Shown piece by piece: positions 37,056 through 45,098 of a stretch of 60,372 nucleotides of DNA. The stretch comes from an uncultured Clostridia bacterium (GTDB lineage Bacteria; Bacillota; Clostridia; UBA1381), in assembly GCA_947591315.1 (NCBI GenBank), contig CANQDD010000009.1, positions 37,518 to 97,889 on the forward strand, in the 5' to 3' direction. The notes beneath the pieces were generated by a model. The model was not told the origin of the DNA, ran no database searches, and was given only the letters and a program-made list of their open reading frames with translations. Numbering within the stretch: the stretch's first letter is position 1; each line of letters opens with the position of its first letter. The translations under genes were made by a program, and so were the position numbers.

Positions 37056-37868
37056 ATGATTATAGATTTTCACACACATATTTTCCCCGACAAAATAGCC
37101 GAACGCGCGGTGGCGTCGCTCGAAAGCAACATACACAACCGTTTCCGCGATGATGTGCGCGCCGTTATTCCCGCGACGCTTACGGCGCTTAAAAAGTCCA
37201 TGGCGGAAAACAACATAGATTACTCTGTCGTAATGCCAATCGCGACAAATACGCACCAGTCGGCGAGCATAAACAGCTTCGCAAAAATCGTGAACGAGAC
37301 GGACGGGCTGTTTTCGTTTGGCAGTCTCCACCCGGCGCAGGAGGATTGGGAGAGCGTTCTGTATGACATAAAGGAAAAAGGTCTTAAAGGAATAAAGTTG
37401 CACCCGGAGTACCAGAAATTTTACGTTGACAGTCCGGAGGCGTTAAAGATATTTAAGAAATGCGAGGAGCTTGACCTTATTGTGCTGCTCCATGCCGGAA
37501 AGGATCACGGCACGGATCCGCCCGTGCACTGTGAGCCCGAAAGACTTAGAAACACGCTCAACTATGTCAGCGGCGAAAAAATAGTCGCCGGTCATCTGGG
37601 CGGCTGGGATATGTGGGACGACGTTGAAAAGTACCTCGTCGGCACGCCTGTTTACTTAGACACGGCGTTTACCGTCGATTTTATTGACAAAGAACAGCTT
37701 GTGCGTATTATCAAAACCCACGGCAGCGAAAAAATACTCTACGCTACCGATTCGCCGTGGGAAAAACAGTCGCACGCGGCGGATTATATCAAAACGCTCG
37801 GACTCGGCGCGGAGGAAATTGACAATATTTTTTACAAAAATGCTCAAAAACTTCTTAATTTGTATTGA
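37056..37868 (+). CDS. Amidohydrolase-family metal-dependent hydrolase
   Basis: 270 residues. TIM-barrel amidohydrolase of the amidohydrolase 2 (ACMSD-like) group: metal motif DFHTHIF (residues 3-9), KGIKLHPEYQKF, VLLHAG with the next His ligand, AGHLGG and the catalytic Asp in ATDSPW. Substrate unknown; decarboxylase or hydrolase activity is possible. TTAGGAG precedes the ATG. No separate promoter was found, so it may rely on read-through of the ferredoxin terminator. Confidence 0.87.
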   Translation: MIIDFHTHIFPDKIAERAVASLESNIHNRFRDDVRAVIPATLTALKKSMAENNIDYSVVMPIATNTHQSASINSFAKIVNETDGLFSFGSLHPAQEDWESVLYDIKEKGLKGIKLHPEYQKFYVDSPEALKIFKKCEELDLIVLLHAGKDHGTDPPVHCEPERLRNTLNYVSGEKIVAGHLGGWDMWDDVEKYLVGTPVYLDTAFTVDFIDKEQLVRIIKTHGSEKILYATDSPWEKQSHAADYIKTLGLGAEEIDNIFYKNAQKLLNLY

Positions 37869-37893
37869 GTTGACGGGAATAATAATGTATAAT
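37865..37893 (+). promoter_or_regulatory. Promoter of the mreB-like gene and downstream run
   Basis: TTGAGT (37865-37870), 17 bp, TATAAT (37888-37893). Confidence 0.65.
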
Positions 37894-37927
37894 ATATTTA
37901 CAAACATACGATTTGGGAGTAAATTTA

Positions 37928-38953
37928 ATGTTCGATAATGATATAAGTATAGACCTCGGAACGGCGACAATGCTCGTGTATATCAAAAACAAGGGCATTG
38001 TGCTGCGCGAGCCTACCGTTATAGCCGTAAACACCAAAACGAACGAGGTGTGCGCGGTCGGTAAGGACGCGCTAAAAATGCTCGGCAGAACGCCGCCGCA
38101 CATTCAGGCGGTGAGACCGCTCATCGACGGCGTTATCTCGAACCTGACGCTTACCGAGGAAATGATCAAGTATTTCTTCAAGAAAATATTGGCGCGGACG
38201 CTCGGTCACCCACGTATTATGATGTGCGTGCCGAGCGGTGTCACGGACGTTGAGCAGAGAGCCGTTATTGACGCAGCACGGGAGATGGGCGCGAAGGATA
38301 TATATATCATCGAGGAGCCTGTCGCGGCTGCACTCGGCGCGGGGTTTGACATATCGCGTCCGCGCGGAACGATGGTCGTTGACATAGGTGGCGGCACAAC
38401 AGATATAGCTGTGCTTTCGCTCGGCGGCATTGTCGCGTCACGCTCGCTCAAAATCGCGGGCGACGAATTTAACGACGCGATCATACGCTACCTGCGCAAG
38501 GAGAAAAATATGCTCATTGGTCCGCGCACGGCTGAGAGGATAAAGCTTGAGGTCGGCGGCGTTATACCGCGCGGCAAGGAGCTTTACTGCGAGGTAAAGG
38601 GTATAAGCGTTGTTTCGGGACTGCCGAGGTCGGTCACGATATCGTCGGACGAGCTGTGCGACACATTTGACGACTTTGTGCATAACATCACGGAGCGCGT
38701 GCGCGAGGTACTGGAGGAAACGCCGCCGGAGCTTCACGGCGATATTATACAGGACGGTATCATCATGACGGGCGGCGGTTCGCTTATATACGGTCTCGAC
38801 AAGCGCATAAGTGACGCTACGGGCGTGAGAGCGGTGCTCGCCGACAATATCGTAGACTGTGTGGCACTCGGCGCGGGCAAGGCGCTTGAAAGCATCGATA
38901 CCGTTAAAGATCCGACGCATATATTCCATAAAAAGGCGTATATAAGAGATTAG
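37928..38953 (+). CDS. MreB/Mbl-family actin-like cell-shape protein
   Basis: 341 residues. Filament-forming ATPase that guides lateral wall synthesis. Actin-fold motifs: IDLGTATMLVYIKNKGIVL, phosphate-2 loop VVDIGGGTTDIAVLSLGGIV, and MTGGGSLIYGLDKRIS. It lacks mreC and mreD neighbours, which points to an Mbl/MreBH-type paralogue rather than the mreBCD copy. First gene of a run with fabZ, trmN6 and rsmI. Confidence 0.93.
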   Translation: MFDNDISIDLGTATMLVYIKNKGIVLREPTVIAVNTKTNEVCAVGKDALKMLGRTPPHIQAVRPLIDGVISNLTLTEEMIKYFFKKILARTLGHPRIMMCVPSGVTDVEQRAVIDAAREMGAKDIYIIEEPVAAALGAGFDISRPRGTMVVDIGGGTTDIAVLSLGGIVASRSLKIAGDEFNDAIIRYLRKEKNMLIGPRTAERIKLEVGGVIPRGKELYCEVKGISVVSGLPRSVTISSDELCDTFDDFVHNITERVREVLEETPPELHGDIIQDGIIMTGGGSLIYGLDKRISDATGVRAVLADNIVDCVALGAGKALESIDTVKDPTHIFHKKAYIRD

Positions 38954-38974
38954 TACGAAGAAAGGACAAAGACT

Positions 38975-39427
38975 ATGGAAAACATTGTACTCACAAACGT
39001 GGATATTCAGAAAATACTCCCCCACCGCTACCCGTTTCTGCTCGTTGACGCGATAACAGAGTTCGAGGAGGGTAAGAGCATAACGGGTATTAAAAACGTG
39101 ACGGCGAACGAGCCGCAGTTTACGGGACACTTTCCCGGCAACCCTATCATGCCCGGCGTGCTTATAACCGAGGCGCTCGCGCAGGTAGGCGCGGTAATGC
39201 TGCTCTCGATGCCGGAAAACAAGGGTAAGCTCGGCGTTTTCACGGGCATAAACAACTTCAAGTTCCGCCGTCAGGTAGTCCCCGGCGACACGCTCGTGCT
39301 GCACGCCGACCTTGTGACGTACCGCCACGGCATGGGTAAGGCGGAGGTCAAGGCTACGGTTGACGGCAAGCTTGCCGCGGGCGGTGAAATAAGCTTTGCG
39401 GTAGTGGATAACGCGGCAAATGCTTAA
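38975..39427 (+). CDS. fabZ: 3-hydroxyacyl-ACP dehydratase FabZ
   Basis: 150 residues. Dehydrates beta-hydroxyacyl-ACP in fatty-acid elongation. Catalytic His in LPHRYPFLLVD; GHFPGNPIMPGVLITEALAQ holds the active-site Glu; hot-dog fold length is normal. It overlaps trmN6 by 8 bp. Confidence 0.96.
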   Translation: MENIVLTNVDIQKILPHRYPFLLVDAITEFEEGKSITGIKNVTANEPQFTGHFPGNPIMPGVLITEALAQVGAVMLLSMPENKGKLGVFTGINNFKFRRQVVPGDTLVLHADLVTYRHGMGKAEVKATVDGKLAAGGEISFAVVDNAANA

Positions 39428-40151
39428 GGCGGACGAGATTTTGGACGATTTGCAGAACGGCTATTTCATCATTCAGAAACAAAACGGCTTCAAATTCGGT
39501 GTTGACGCCGTTTTATTATCCGATTTCGCAAAGGACGCGCGCTCAAAGCGGATGCTCGACCTCTGCACCGGTACGGGTATTGTGCCGATTCTGCTCGCGG
39601 CAAAAACCGACACGCCGCGTATTGACGCGCTTGAAATTCAGGAGGATATGGCTGACGCGGCGCGGCGCAGCGTCGAGTACAACAGGCTCCAAGACCGCAT
39701 AACCGTTACGCGCGGAGATTTGAAGGACGCGGTAACGATTTACGGCGGCGGAAGCTTTGACACAGTGACGTGCAATCCTCCGTATATGAAGCGCGGCGCG
39801 GGACTTCTGGGCGAGGCTGACGCGAAAACGGTCGCGCGGCACGAGATTTTGTGCACGCTTGACGACGTTGTAAGGGTGAGCTCGAAGCTGCTCATATCGA
39901 AGGGCAAATTTTTTATGATACACCGTCCGTCGCGGCTTACGGATATTTTGTGCTGTATGCGCGGATATAAGTTAGAGCCGAAAAGACTGCGGCTCGTGTG
40001 CCCGTCGGAGGGCAAAGCGCCGAATCTTGTACTCGTGGAGGGTATGAAGGACGGCGGCGGAGAATTAAAGGTTTTGCCGCCGCTCATCGTGCATAACGCG
40101 GACGGCTCGTACACAGACGAAATTGACATTATCTACGGAAGGACAAAGTAA
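39420..40151 (+). CDS. trmN6: tRNA1(Val) (adenine37-N6)-methyltransferase-like protein
   Basis: 243 residues. SAM motif LDLCTGTGIVPILLA and the N6-adenine methyltransferase motif CNPPYM. The start (QNGYFIIQKQNGFKFGVDAVLL) is typical of the YfiC/TrmN6 group common in Clostridia next to rsmI. Starts inside the fabZ 3' end. Confidence 0.92.
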   Translation: MLKADEILDDLQNGYFIIQKQNGFKFGVDAVLLSDFAKDARSKRMLDLCTGTGIVPILLAAKTDTPRIDALEIQEDMADAARRSVEYNRLQDRITVTRGDLKDAVTIYGGGSFDTVTCNPPYMKRGAGLLGEADAKTVARHEILCTLDDVVRVSSKLLISKGKFFMIHRPSRLTDILCCMRGYKLEPKRLRLVCPSEGKAPNLVLVEGMKDGGGELKVLPPLIVHNADGSYTDEIDIIYGRTK

Positions 40152-40155
40152 GAAT

Positions 40156-40998
40156 ATGAGCGGAAAACTGTACTTATGCGCAACGCCGATAGGCAACCTC
40201 GGCGATGTGTCGGCGCGGTGTCTTGAGGTGCTTTCGTCGGCTGACCTTATAGCCGCCGAGGATACGCGCAGGACGCTGCAGCTACTTAATCATTTCGGCA
40301 TAACGAAGCCGCTCACAAGCTATCACGAGCATAACAAGCGCGAAAAGGGCGGCTATATAATATCGCTGTTAAAGGACGGCAAGAATGTCGCGCTCGTGTC
40401 GGACGCCGGTACGCCGGCTATCTCCGATCCGGGCGAGGATATGGTAAAGCTGTGTATTGAAAACGGCATAGAGGTTACTTCCGTACCCGGTCCCGTCGCG
40501 GCGGTAAACGCGCTTATACTGTCGGGGCTTAACGCGTCACGGTTCGCGTTTGAGGGGTTTTTGTCGGTTAATAAGCGTCACCGTCACGAGCATCTCGAAA
40601 GCATAAAAAATGACACGCGCACGCTTATCTTTTACGAAGCGCCGCATAAGCTCAAAAACACGATAGCCGATATGCAGGCATCGTTCGGCGGCGAAAGACG
40701 TATCGCGCTCGCGCGCGAGCTTACGAAAATACACGAGGAAGTCATGCGCTGCACGCTTGACGAGGCGGCGGCGTACTATGAGGGAAACGCGCCGCGCGGC
40801 GAGTATGTCATAGTCGTAGAGGGCGCGGCTGAAAAAGAAAACGATACGGAAAACGAATGGGAGGACGTGCCGGTAAAGGAGCATGTCGAGCGTTACATCG
40901 CGCAGGGAATGACGGTAAAGGACGCTGTCAAAGCCGCGGCTGCCGACCGAGGCGTTCCGAAACGCGATGTGTACAACGAATATCACAGGGAGGACTGA
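40156..40998 (+). CDS. rsmI: 16S rRNA (cytidine1402-2'-O)-methyltransferase
   Basis: 280 residues. Tetrapyrrole-methylase fold: LYLCATPIGNLGDVSARCLEVL, AEDTRRT, VALVSDAGTPAISDPG and FEGFLSVNKRHR. Methylates the 2'-OH of C1402 in the decoding centre. It is 4 bp after trmN6. Confidence 0.95.
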   Translation: MSGKLYLCATPIGNLGDVSARCLEVLSSADLIAAEDTRRTLQLLNHFGITKPLTSYHEHNKREKGGYIISLLKDGKNVALVSDAGTPAISDPGEDMVKLCIENGIEVTSVPGPVAAVNALILSGLNASRFAFEGFLSVNKRHRHEHLESIKNDTRTLIFYEAPHKLKNTIADMQASFGGERRIALARELTKIHEEVMRCTLDEAAAYYEGNAPRGEYVIVVEGAAEKENDTENEWEDVPVKEHVERYIAQGMTVKDAVKAAAADRGVPKRDVYNEYHRED

Positions 40999-40999
40999 A

Positions 41000-41290
41000 A
41001 TGAAAAGAAGCACTAAGGCATTTTTAATCAGCGCCGCTGCTGCCGGTATATATGGCGCGGTGAACGGCAAAGGTCCTTTTAACAGGCTGCGTTTCCGCGA
41101 CCAGCACGAGCATATAGCGAATTACGTCGAGACGCATTACCCCGGCGCATTTTACGCGCCTATTTCAGCCACCGAAAAGGGCTGGGTCACTGTTATACGC
41201 CGCGCCGGTATGCCGAAAATCATGCTGTACGTGACGTGCGACCTGAACGGCAATTACATTTTCTCGGAATCGGCTGTGGCGGAGCGGTAA
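41000..41290 (+). CDS. Small protein with N-terminal hydrophobic stretch, unknown function
   Basis: 96 residues. A short Ala-rich stretch (AFLISAAAAGIYGAVNG) follows the basic start MKRSTK; the rest (RFRDQHEHIANYVETHYPGAFYAPISATEKGWVTVI) is soluble. It could be membrane-attached. It begins 1 bp after the rsmI stop, with GGAGG inside rsmI, so it is part of that operon. No family recognised. Confidence 0.7.
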   Translation: MKRSTKAFLISAAAAGIYGAVNGKGPFNRLRFRDQHEHIANYVETHYPGAFYAPISATEKGWVTVIRRAGMPKIMLYVTCDLNGNYIFSESAVAER

Positions 41291-41338
41291 CCGTTTGCCC
41301 CCTTGCGGCATAGTATATGTCAAAAGGAGGTAATAATT

Positions 41339-41491
41339 ATGTGTTTATTCGGTAACAACAGCGACAACTCATGGGTTTGGATTATCGTCATAGTCGTTTT
41401 GGTTCTTCTCTTTACGGACGGTAACGTATTGGGCAGCAGCTCGGGCTGCGGCTGCGGCTGTGAGAACCAAAATAATGATTGCTGCTGCTGA
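41339..41491 (+). CDS. Very small membrane protein with cysteine-rich tail
   Basis: 50 residues: polar start MCLFGNNSDNS, one hydrophobic helix (WVWIIVIVVLVLLFTDG), and a tail CGCGCENQNNDCCC holding six of its seven cysteines. AAAAGGAGG lies upstream. It resembles in plan the short YjcZ-like sporulation membrane peptides but has no sequence match I can name. The Cys tail could bind metal or be lipidated or cross-linked. Confidence 0.75.
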   Translation: MCLFGNNSDNSWVWIIVIVVLVLLFTDGNVLGSSSGCGCGCENQNNDCCC

Positions 41492-41499
41492 CGCATAAG

Positions 41500-41537
41500 A
41501 AGAAATCCCGAAGGGCAGTCCTTCGGGAATTTTTTAT
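41500..41537. terminator. Bidirectional intrinsic terminator
   Basis: TCCCGAAGG (41506-41514) pairs with CCTTCGGGA (41520-41528) around GCAGT, followed by TTTTTT. Confidence 0.85.
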
Positions 41538-42370
41538 TGTTCTTTGTACGCGTCCCTGAGCATTTTTATTTCCTTCGCATAGCCGTCAAGCTCGTTCGGC
41601 GTTTCGAGAAATACGGGTATGCCCTGAAGTCTCTGGTGATTTATGATTTTAACCATTGTGTCAAAGCCTATGCTGCCCTCGCCTATCTTTTCATGTCTGT
41701 CCTTGTGGCTCTCGAACGGGTTTTTGCTGTCGTTCATGTGTATCGCTTTTAAGCGGTCAAGACCGATCACGCGGTCAAACTCGTCAAGCACGCCGTCGAG
41801 GTCGTTTACAATGTCGTAGCCGCCGTCATAGATGTGGCACGTGTCAAGGCACACGCCGAGCTTTTCATTCAGCTTTACCCCGTCTATTATCGCGCGGAGT
41901 TCCTCAAATTTACCGCCTACCTCGCTGCCCTTGCCCGCCATCGTTTCGAGCAGCACGGTCGTGGTCATGTCGGGCGTGAGGCACTCGTTTAACTGATTGA
42001 TTATAAGCTCTATGCCGACCTCCGTTCCCTGTCCGACGTGGCTGCCGGGGTGAAAGTTGTAAAGCTGACCGGGCGTGTATTCCATACGCGCGAGGTCGTC
42101 CTTCATTGTGCGGAGCGCAAAATCGCGCGTTTCCTCTTTCGCGCTGCACGCGTTTAACGTGTACGGCGCGTGGGCGAGGATATATTTCCAGTTCTTTTCC
42201 TTCATAAACGCGAGGAACGCTTTTACGTCGTCCTCATCGATCGCTTTCGCGCTGCCGCCGCGTGGGTTGCGCGTGAAAAACTGGAACGTGTTCGCGCCGA
42301 TTCCGTCAGCCTCCTTGCCCATGTGCATATATCCCTTAGATGCGGATAAGTGACAACCAATGTACAGCAT
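41534..42370 (-). CDS. nfo: Endonuclease IV (AP endonuclease)
   Basis: 278 residues. Cuts 5' of abasic sites. Zinc-site motifs in order: [76 protein letters not shown] and FLETPNE. GGGGAGA precedes the ATG. The upstream gene ends 13 bp away. Confidence 0.97.
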   Translation of the reverse strand: MLYIGCHLSASKGYMHMGKEADGIGANTFQFFTRNPRGGSAKAIDEDDVKAFLAFMKEKNWKYILAHAPYTLNACSAKEETRDFALRTMKDDLARMEYTPGQLYNFHPGSHVGQGTEVGIELIINQLNECLTPDMTTTVLLETMAGKGSEVGGKFEELRAIIDGVKLNEKLGVCLDTCHIYDGGYDIVNDLDGVLDEFDRVIGLDRLKAIHMNDSKNPFESHKDRHEKIGEGSIGFDTMVKIINHQRLQGIPVFLETPNELDGYAKEIKMLRDAYKEQ

Positions 42371-42382
42371 AAAAATCTCCCC

Positions 42383-44176
42383 TTAAAAATTCATATATTT
42401 AATGTAAAGCTTATTAAATTCACTGTCCGAGGCAAGCGGCAGGTCGGACGACACGCTTTGTATGTGTTTTATCCTTTCCTCTCCGTCGGCGCGCGCGGTC
42501 AGTTTCACACAGCCGCCGAGCGAGCTGTTGCCCACCGAAACCGCTTTGTCCGCAAGCTCCGTCGGCAGCAGACCGATATTGCACGCCTTTTTTACCGACA
42601 GTCCGTAACCGAAGCCGCCGGCGATGTAAACCGTGCCTATATCGTCATATTCCGCGCCGTAAGCGCGCATAAGACACTCTATTCCCGCTCTCACCGCGCT
42701 TTTCGCGGTCTGAACCTGCCGTATGTCGCTTTGTATGAATGTGATTTTATCCGTCACGGGGAAGCCCAGCGCGAAATATTTATCGCACAGCTTACCCGTA
42801 CCGTCAATAATGCCGCTGTCCTTCATTTCCGACACAAGCTCGATTATGCCCGTACCGCATATACCGACGGGCGGCTTGCCGCCTATTGTGGTAAAGCGCG
42901 GCGGGTTTAACCGCGCCGAGCATATCGCGCCGTCGACGCTGCCCGTGCCGCACGAAATAAGTCCGCCCTCAAACGCGGGGCCGGCGGCTGTTGACGCGGC
43001 GAGCATCTTATCCTTATTGCCTATAACCATTTCGCCGTTCGTGCCGAGGTCGATAAAAAGATTCACTTTGTCTGACAAATCGAAATCGCACATATACAGT
43101 CCGCTCGTGATGTCACCGCCCACAAACGCGGAAATGCCGCCGAATATGAGCGTCGGGACGGGCGCGCACTGCGATGCGGTAACCTTGTCGAACGTCGTTT
43201 TTATCGTGTCGGTGCGGGCGGTAAACGGATACTGTCCGAGCGGCGCGCAGTCGTATTCCATGAGCAGATGTACCATCGTTGTGTTCGCGGCTATTACCGC
43301 CCTGTCGGGCGTTTTGCCGCGCGTCACCGCGTTATAACCGTTTATCAGCGCGTACCGTATGTCGGACGCAAGCTCCGCGCCTCTGCCGCGGTTCGCGGCT
43401 TCAATGCGCGAAATTACGTCGTGACCGAACCGCCGCTGCGGGTTTATGACCTTGCGTGACGCCGTTACTTTTCCGTCCTCTATATATTCAAACACAACCG
43501 TGGTCGTGCCGATGTCTATACATACCGCTGAGCCGACCATGTTTTCGGGCGTGTAGCTGTAGCCCGACAAGATTGAAAATTCGCCTTTATACTCGGTTCT
43601 ACGCATCGGACAGTCCTTCGCGGTACATTTCGAGCAGTCGTGCTGCGCGTTGAAAACAGCGCGGTCGTCTGTAAGCTCCAGCGCGTAAGCCATGCTTTTT
43701 ACGGGATTCAGCATAAACGCGTCCGTCACGGTGACGCGGCTCGTGCCGATTTTCGATATGATAACGGTCTGCTCCGAAAGCGGAAAGTCATCGGGGGCGG
43801 CGAGACGTTTACCCACGCCGACGTTCATCACGGCGCACTCACGCTTAAGCCGTTCCGTAAGCAGCGCGTCAATTTCAAAAAGGTACGCGTCTGCCATAGC
43901 GTCCGCGACAAGTCCCTTCACCGCCTCGCCATCGGCGAAAAGGCGGCCTGTGAGCGCGCTCACGCCTTCACCGAGCGTGAGCAGGCAGTATATTTTATCG
44001 TTTTCCCTTACCGCCGCGGCGTACGGCGCTACCGCAGTCTCAAAATCATCTTTAAGCTCCTCAAAACAGCGCGCCGTCATGTCGCGCGCCGCGCCGCTCT
44101 CACCGCAGCCTACGGCGCGGAGTATGTCGTCCTTATTCAGTTTTACGGCAAAGTCCTCAATTTCAGTCCTGTACAT
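42383..44176 (-). CDS. MetH-activation-like domain fused to ASKHA ATPase (RACo/DUF4445 type): putative corrinoid-protein activator
   Basis: 597 residues. Residues 1-205 resemble the stand-alone vitamin-B12-dependent methionine synthase activation proteins of Clostridia: DDFPLSEQTVIISKIG, MLNPVKSMAYALEL and a closing cysteine motif CSKCTAKDCPMR. From residue 225 an ASKHA domain follows (CIDIGTTTVVFEYIE, ANTTMVHLL, FIDLGTNGEMVIGN, GGLISCGTGSVDGA, YIAGGFGYGLSVKKA), as in RACo-type reductive activators. The usual N-terminal 2Fe-2S domain is absent and the SAM-binding PGYG of MetH is not visible. Likely couples ATP hydrolysis to corrinoid reactivation; partner unknown. 14 bp after the deacetylase gene. 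Confidence 0.75.
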   Translation of the reverse strand: MYRTEIEDFAVKLNKDDILRAVGCGESGAARDMTARCFEELKDDFETAVAPYAAAVRENDKIYCLLTLGEGVSALTGRLFADGEAVKGLVADAMADAYLFEIDALLTERLKRECAVMNVGVGKRLAAPDDFPLSEQTVIISKIGTSRVTVTDAFMLNPVKSMAYALELTDDRAVFNAQHDCSKCTAKDCPMRRTEYKGEFSILSGYSYTPENMVGSAVCIDIGTTTVVFEYIEDGKVTASRKVINPQRRFGHDVISRIEAANRGRGAELASDIRYALINGYNAVTRGKTPDRAVIAANTTMVHLLMEYDCAPLGQYPFTARTDTIKTTFDKVTASQCAPVPTLIFGGISAFVGGDITSGLYMCDFDLSDKVNLFIDLGTNGEMVIGNKDKMLAASTAAGPAFEGGLISCGTGSVDGAICSARLNPPRFTTIGGKPPVGICGTGIIELVSEMKDSGIIDGTGKLCDKYFALGFPVTDKITFIQSDIRQVQTAKSAVRAGIECLMRAYGAEYDDIGTVYIAGGFGYGLSVKKACNIGLLPTELADKAVSVGNSSLGGCVKLTARADGEERIKHIQSVSSDLPLASDSEFNKLYIKYMNF

Positions 44177-44190
44177 AAGTTCACCGCTTT

Positions 44191-44964
44191 TTAGAAAAAC
44201 TTGTTCGCCCTGTCAAATACCCACTGAGTTGACGCGGAGCTTTCACGGTTCATGCGCTTGAGCGGCACGGACGTGTCGCCCGTAAAGAAGTTTACGCCGT
44301 AGGTCGTTCCGAAAGAAATCTTATAGCCGAGCATCCTCTTTACCGATGAGTCGAGAAAGCTCGTATAATAGCCGTAGGGCCATGATATACTCGTCACATC
44401 GTAGCCGGTAATGCTCTTTATAAACGCTCCGTTGCGGCTCACGTCCTCGATAACGTCATACATTGTATACGGATCGTTGTATATGTCGTAAAGCAGCGAC
44501 ACGGGCGTGTGATGTATCGCGTCGGTGTGGTTTCCCATTTCAACAAGACCGCTGTGCGCCATTTCAAAGATTTGGTCGCGGTTAAGGTAACCGTAACGGT
44601 CTATGTACGAGCCGATGAGGAACATTGTCGCCTTGGCGTTGTACTTCTGCAATATCGGGAAAACCTCGGTGTAAAAATTGTCATAGCCGTCGTCAAACGT
44701 AAGCAGCAGCACCTTCCTGTTGTCTATATTCGCAAGGTTTTCCGTTGCAAGCTCGCTCGCGGTCATAGGTATGTAGCCGCAGTCCATAAAATACTTTATA
44801 TCGCTTTCAAGCTGTTCGGGCGAAACCGTGTAGTCGCCCAGACGCTCCGTATCCTCCGTAACACTGTGGTACATAAGCGTCACCACATTCGCCGCCGCGG
44901 AAGCCGACGCCGCTCCGAGTACAAGAACCGCGCAGAATACCGCTATAGCAAATATTTTCTTCAA
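44191..44964 (-). CDS. Secreted polysaccharide deacetylase (CE4/NodB)
   Basis: 257 residues with a TTG start 8 bp after GGAGG, giving a clean signal peptide (KKIFAIAVFCAVLVLGAASASA). NodB motifs: LTFDDGYDNFYTEVFPIL (metal Asp), MGNHTDAIHH (motif 2) and SWPYGYY. Motif 2 reads GNHT rather than SHT, as in the PgaB/IcaB-like branch that acts on poly-GlcNAc; peptidoglycan or another glycan is possible. Confidence 0.87.
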   Translation of the reverse strand: MKKIFAIAVFCAVLVLGAASASAAANVVTLMYHSVTEDTERLGDYTVSPEQLESDIKYFMDCGYIPMTASELATENLANIDNRKVLLLTFDDGYDNFYTEVFPILQKYNAKATMFLIGSYIDRYGYLNRDQIFEMAHSGLVEMGNHTDAIHHTPVSLLYDIYNDPYTMYDVIEDVSRNGAFIKSITGYDVTSISWPYGYYTSFLDSSVKRMLGYKISFGTTYGVNFFTGDTSVPLKRMNRESSASTQWVFDRANKFF

Positions 44965-45053
44965 CCTGTCCACCTCCAATAACGGTATTTTACCATAGTT
45001 CGCGCTTATATGTCAAGCGCGGTCAAATTACGCGCCGTTATACCCCCAAACCG

Positions 45054-45084
45054 CAAAAAAAGAGGACGCATAAAGCGTCCTCCT
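45054..45084 (-). terminator. Intrinsic terminator of the rhamnogalacturonan lyase gene
   Basis: GAGGACGC (45062-45069) and GCGTCCTC (45075-45082) form a stem. On the minus strand it is followed by seven T (45054-45061 region). Confidence 0.88.
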
Positions 45085-45098
45085 TAATTATGCCGTTA

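Noticed and set aside
37871-37893. TTGACG as -35 of the mreB-like gene
   Set aside because: The spacing to TATAAT would be only 11 bp; TTGAGT six bases upstream gives 17 bp.
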